Assembly (NCBI RefSeq): GCF_019212185.1
Contig: NZ_CP078138.1
Location: 5,867,501-5,931,500, forward strand
Length of the DNA stretch: 64,000 nucleotides
DNA from: Pseudomonas fluorescens
GTDB lineage: Bacteria; Pseudomonadota; Gammaproteobacteria; Pseudomonadales; Pseudomonadaceae
Reading direction: 5' to 3'
Position 1 is the first letter of the stretch; every line of letters starts with the position of its first letter. Below are positions 61,883 through 64,000 of the stretch, piece after piece. A model generated the notes under the pieces. That model was not told the origin of the DNA. It did not search any database and saw only the letters and a list, made by a program, of their open reading frames with translations. The position numbers and the translations under genes are program-made.

Positions 61883-64000
61883 CTGCGCCGATCCACCTTC
61901 TCCCCCATAGCGAAACCCTGGCCAATGGCTTGCGGGTATCGCTTCGTCACGCCCCCGGCTTGCAACGCTGCGCCGCAGTCTTGCGTGTCGCTGCCGGCAG
62001 CCACGATGCACCCTCGGCCTGGCCAGGGCTGGCGCATTTTCTTGAGCACCTGTTGTTTCTCGGGACTGAACGCTTCCCCGCCGCTGACGGGTTGATGGCT
62101 TACGTGCAACGTCACGGTGGCCAATTGAACGCGCGGACCAACGATCGCCACACCGACTACTTCTTCGAGTTACCGCCGCAGACCTTTGCCGGCGGACTGG
62201 AGCGTTTGTGCGACATGCTGGCACACGCCCGCCTCGACCCCGAAGATCAACTGCGTGAGCGAGAAGTGCTGGAGGCGGAATTTATCGCCTGGTCGCGGGA
62301 TGCCACGGCCCAACAACGCCAGGCCTTGTTTGCCGGATTGGCGGAGGATCATCCACTGTGTGGCTTCCACGCCGGCAACCGGGACAGCCTGGCGGTCCAA
62401 CAGCCGCAGTTCCAACAGGCCCTGAACCACTGGTATCGACACTTTTACCAGACCGGGCAGATGACCCTGAGCCTGGTCGGCCCTCAGCCTGTGGATGAAT
62501 TGCGCCAACTGGCGCAAAGCCTCAGCGCCCCGCTCCCCAACGGTGAGCGCCAGGGGCAAACGCCTCCTCCAGCCTTGATGACGACGACCGAGCAGCATTA
62601 TCAACAGACTGACGGACACCGGCTCAATCTGCTGTTCGTCCTGCATGGGTTGCCGGACGGGGCCGAGCAGGCACTGGATTTCCTCTGCACCTGGCTCAAC
62701 GCCTCGAAGCCCGGTGGCCTGCTGGCCGAATTACGCAATCGTCAATGGGTCGACAGTCTGAGCGCCAACCCGCTATACCACTTTACCGGCCAAGCCTTGC
62801 TGCACGTTGAGTTTGATCTCAGTGACGCTGGCCGAAACCACACCGAGAGCATCCGTGATCTGCTCAACGATTGGCTGAGTTTTTTTGCCCGACAAGCGGA
62901 CTGGCCGGCGTTGCGCGAAGAGTACGCCCTGCTGCAACAGCGCAAGCGCCAATCAAGCAACGCCCTGGCCCTCGCCCGCCTGGACAACCAGGCGCTGCAG
63001 AGCTTCGCGCCCGAGAACCTGGTGCCAACGCTCAACACGATCGTGCAGCAACTCAATCCCGCACCTGTGGATAACCCGGCCAGCCAATGGCAGTTGCCGC
63101 CCCCCAATGGATTTCTGCGCAGCGCCGAAGAACCACCATCGGCCGGGCTGATTCGTGGGCAGACCAGCGCTCACCGCGGCCTGCGTACCTTCGCCCAGGA
63201 CCGAACCCGTGGCCGCCGCGAGCGTTCGTCCATGCAGTTCAGCCAGGCCCTGCCCGATAGCAGCGGCGAAGGCGCGCTGTGTCTAAGCTGGCATTTCGAT
63301 GCAGCGCCTGCGGGTGAGTTGCATGCCACCCTGGTACACAGCCTGCAGTCGCTGATCGAGGACGCGCGCCAGGCGGGCGTCGAGTTGTCGTTCAGCGAAA
63401 TCGGCAATCAATGGCAGCTGAAACTTAGCGGCTGGCTCGAACCGCTGCCGGCGATCCTCGAACAGGCACTCCAACGCCTGACAAGCCCCGACGCAGCATC
63501 CCGCTCAGCCGCTGCGACGCCCGTCCCGTTAATCGCGATTCGACAACTGCTCAAGGCGTTGCCACAGGTTTGCCTCGACGCCCCGGCCGCCCCCGCTCTC
63601 AATGATCTGCATTCATTCTGGGCCAGCGCACAGTGGCATGGCCTGGCGGCAGGCCTGCCCGCCAGCGTGCAAACGGTGGTGACCCGCGTGCTCGCTCGAG
63701 TGCCCGGGACACCCGCCAATGAGCTGCCTTCATCGATGTCGATTAACGGACAACGCCTGTGGAGTGAGTTTCCGGACCACGGCACCGAGCAGGCTATCCT
63801 GCTGTTTTGTCCCACACCTACTCAGTCATTGGCTGACGAAGCCGCCTGGCGAATGCTTGCCCACCTCTGTCAGACGCCCTACTACCAGCGCCTTCGCGTC
63901 GAGTTGCAACTGGGCTACGCAGTGTTCAGCGGGGTGCGGCAAATCAACGGCCAAACCGGACTGTTGTTCGGTGTGCAGTCGCCAAATGTCAGCGCAACTG
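61879..64000 (+). CDS. pqqF: PQQ biosynthesis metallopeptidase PqqF (3' end outside window)
   Basis: M16 zinc peptidase thought to help release the PQQ precursor from PqqA. It starts MPAPIHLLPHSETLANGLRV. The inverted zinc motif HFLEH is at residues 53-57, with the distal ligand Glu134 at the usual spacing. 707 codons are present without a stop and the family has about 800. Placement after davA matches P. putida, where pqqA follows. The start lies inside a perfect inverted repeat. Confidence 0.93.
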   Translation, partial: MPAPIHLLPHSETLANGLRVSLRHAPGLQRCAAVLRVAAGSHDAPSAWPGLAHFLEHLLFLGTERFPAADGLMAYVQRHGGQLNARTNDRHTDYFFELPPQTFAGGLERLCDMLAHARLDPEDQLREREVLEAEFIAWSRDATAQQRQALFAGLAEDHPLCGFHAGNRDSLAVQQPQFQQALNHWYRHFYQTGQMTLSLVGPQPVDELRQLAQSLSAPLPNGERQGQTPPPALMTTTEQHYQQTDGHRLNLLFVLHGLPDGAEQALDFLCTWLNASKPGGLLAELRNRQWVDSLSANPLYHFTGQALLHVEFDLSDAGRNHTESIRDLLNDWLSFFARQADWPALREEYALLQQRKRQSSNALALARLDNQALQSFAPENLVPTLNTIVQQLNPAPVDNPASQWQLPPPNGFLRSAEEPPSAGLIRGQTSAHRGLRTFAQDRTRGRRERSSMQFSQALPDSSGEGALCLSWHFDAAPAGELHATLVHSLQSLIEDARQAGVELSFSEIGNQWQLKLSGWLEPLPAILEQALQRLTSPDAASRSAAATPVPLIAIRQLLKALPQVCLDAPAAPALNDLHSFWASAQWHGLAAGLPASVQTVVTRVLARVPGTPANELPSSMSINGQRLWSEFPDHGTEQAILLFCPTPTQSLADEAAWRMLAHLCQTPYYQRLRVELQLGYAVFSGVRQINGQTGLLFGVQSPNVSAT

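Overview
The window is chromosomal DNA of a fluorescent-group Pseudomonas (P. fluorescens/P. putida type). The evidence is gene content and order: tyrS-M23-anmK-erpA-argC, coq7-osmC-vfr, trpGDC-estA-trpE-gph-rpe, an AgtABCD/AgtSR-like locus, murU-amgK next to lptD-surA-pdxA-rsmA-apaGH-glpE, prkA-yeaH-spoVR, cca-folK-folB-plsY-tsaD, rpsU-dnaG-rpoD, an RmcA-like c-di-GMP protein, and a davBA-pqqF end. GC-rich third codon positions and typical Pseudomonas REP palindromes agree. Species assignment rests on recalled synteny, not on a database search.

Layout: 1-10 kb holds tyrS (cut by the window edge), a cell-wall peptidase and anmK, erpA, argC, hemJ, a flavin oxidoreductase, a DUF805 membrane protein, an SDR, a HIT protein and coq7. 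10-20 kb holds an OsmC-like gene, the cAMP regulator vfr, a lipoate-ligase-like gene and the tryptophan genes, split into trpGDC and trpE with the esterase autotransporter estA between them, then gph and rpe. 20-28 kb is an ABC uptake locus with its two-component system, probably for 4-aminobutyrate/5-aminovalerate. 28-39 kb combines peptidoglycan recycling (amgK, murU), envelope biogenesis (lptD, surA) and the pdxA-rsmA-apaGH-glpE run. 39-48 kb has prkA-yeaH-spoVR, cca, folate genes, plsY and tsaD. 48-57 kb is the macromolecular synthesis cluster followed by the large GGDEF/EAL protein. A tRNA gene with CAU anticodon at 57.1 kb is followed by a decayed Fic-family gene and a possible LPS-core gene. 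The window closes with an Lrp-type regulator, davB, davA and the first 707 codons of pqqF.

How parts fit together: AnmK, AmgK and MurU are steps of one anhydro-MurNAc recycling route. DavB and DavA turn L-lysine into 5-aminovalerate, the likely substrate and signal of the Agt system 35 kb away. Tryptophan synthesis shows the most striking unlisted signal. A 28-codon leader ORF upstream of trpG ends in the same ARWRWRA-stop as the C-terminus of Gph, directly upstream of trpE. The two stretches align without gaps over 73 nt, so both halves of the split trp operon appear to carry copies of one tryptophan-rich attenuator element, and in one copy the element is fused to the end of gph.

Most of the window is ordinary core genome. 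I found no CRISPR array, intact mobile element, prophage or recognisable new defence system. The items worth following are regulatory: the duplicated trp leader, a terminator-like hairpin that captures the cca ribosome binding site, a perfect 12-bp inverted repeat across the pqqF start codon, and a palindrome upstream of agtA. The accessory patch at the tRNA gene is also of interest.
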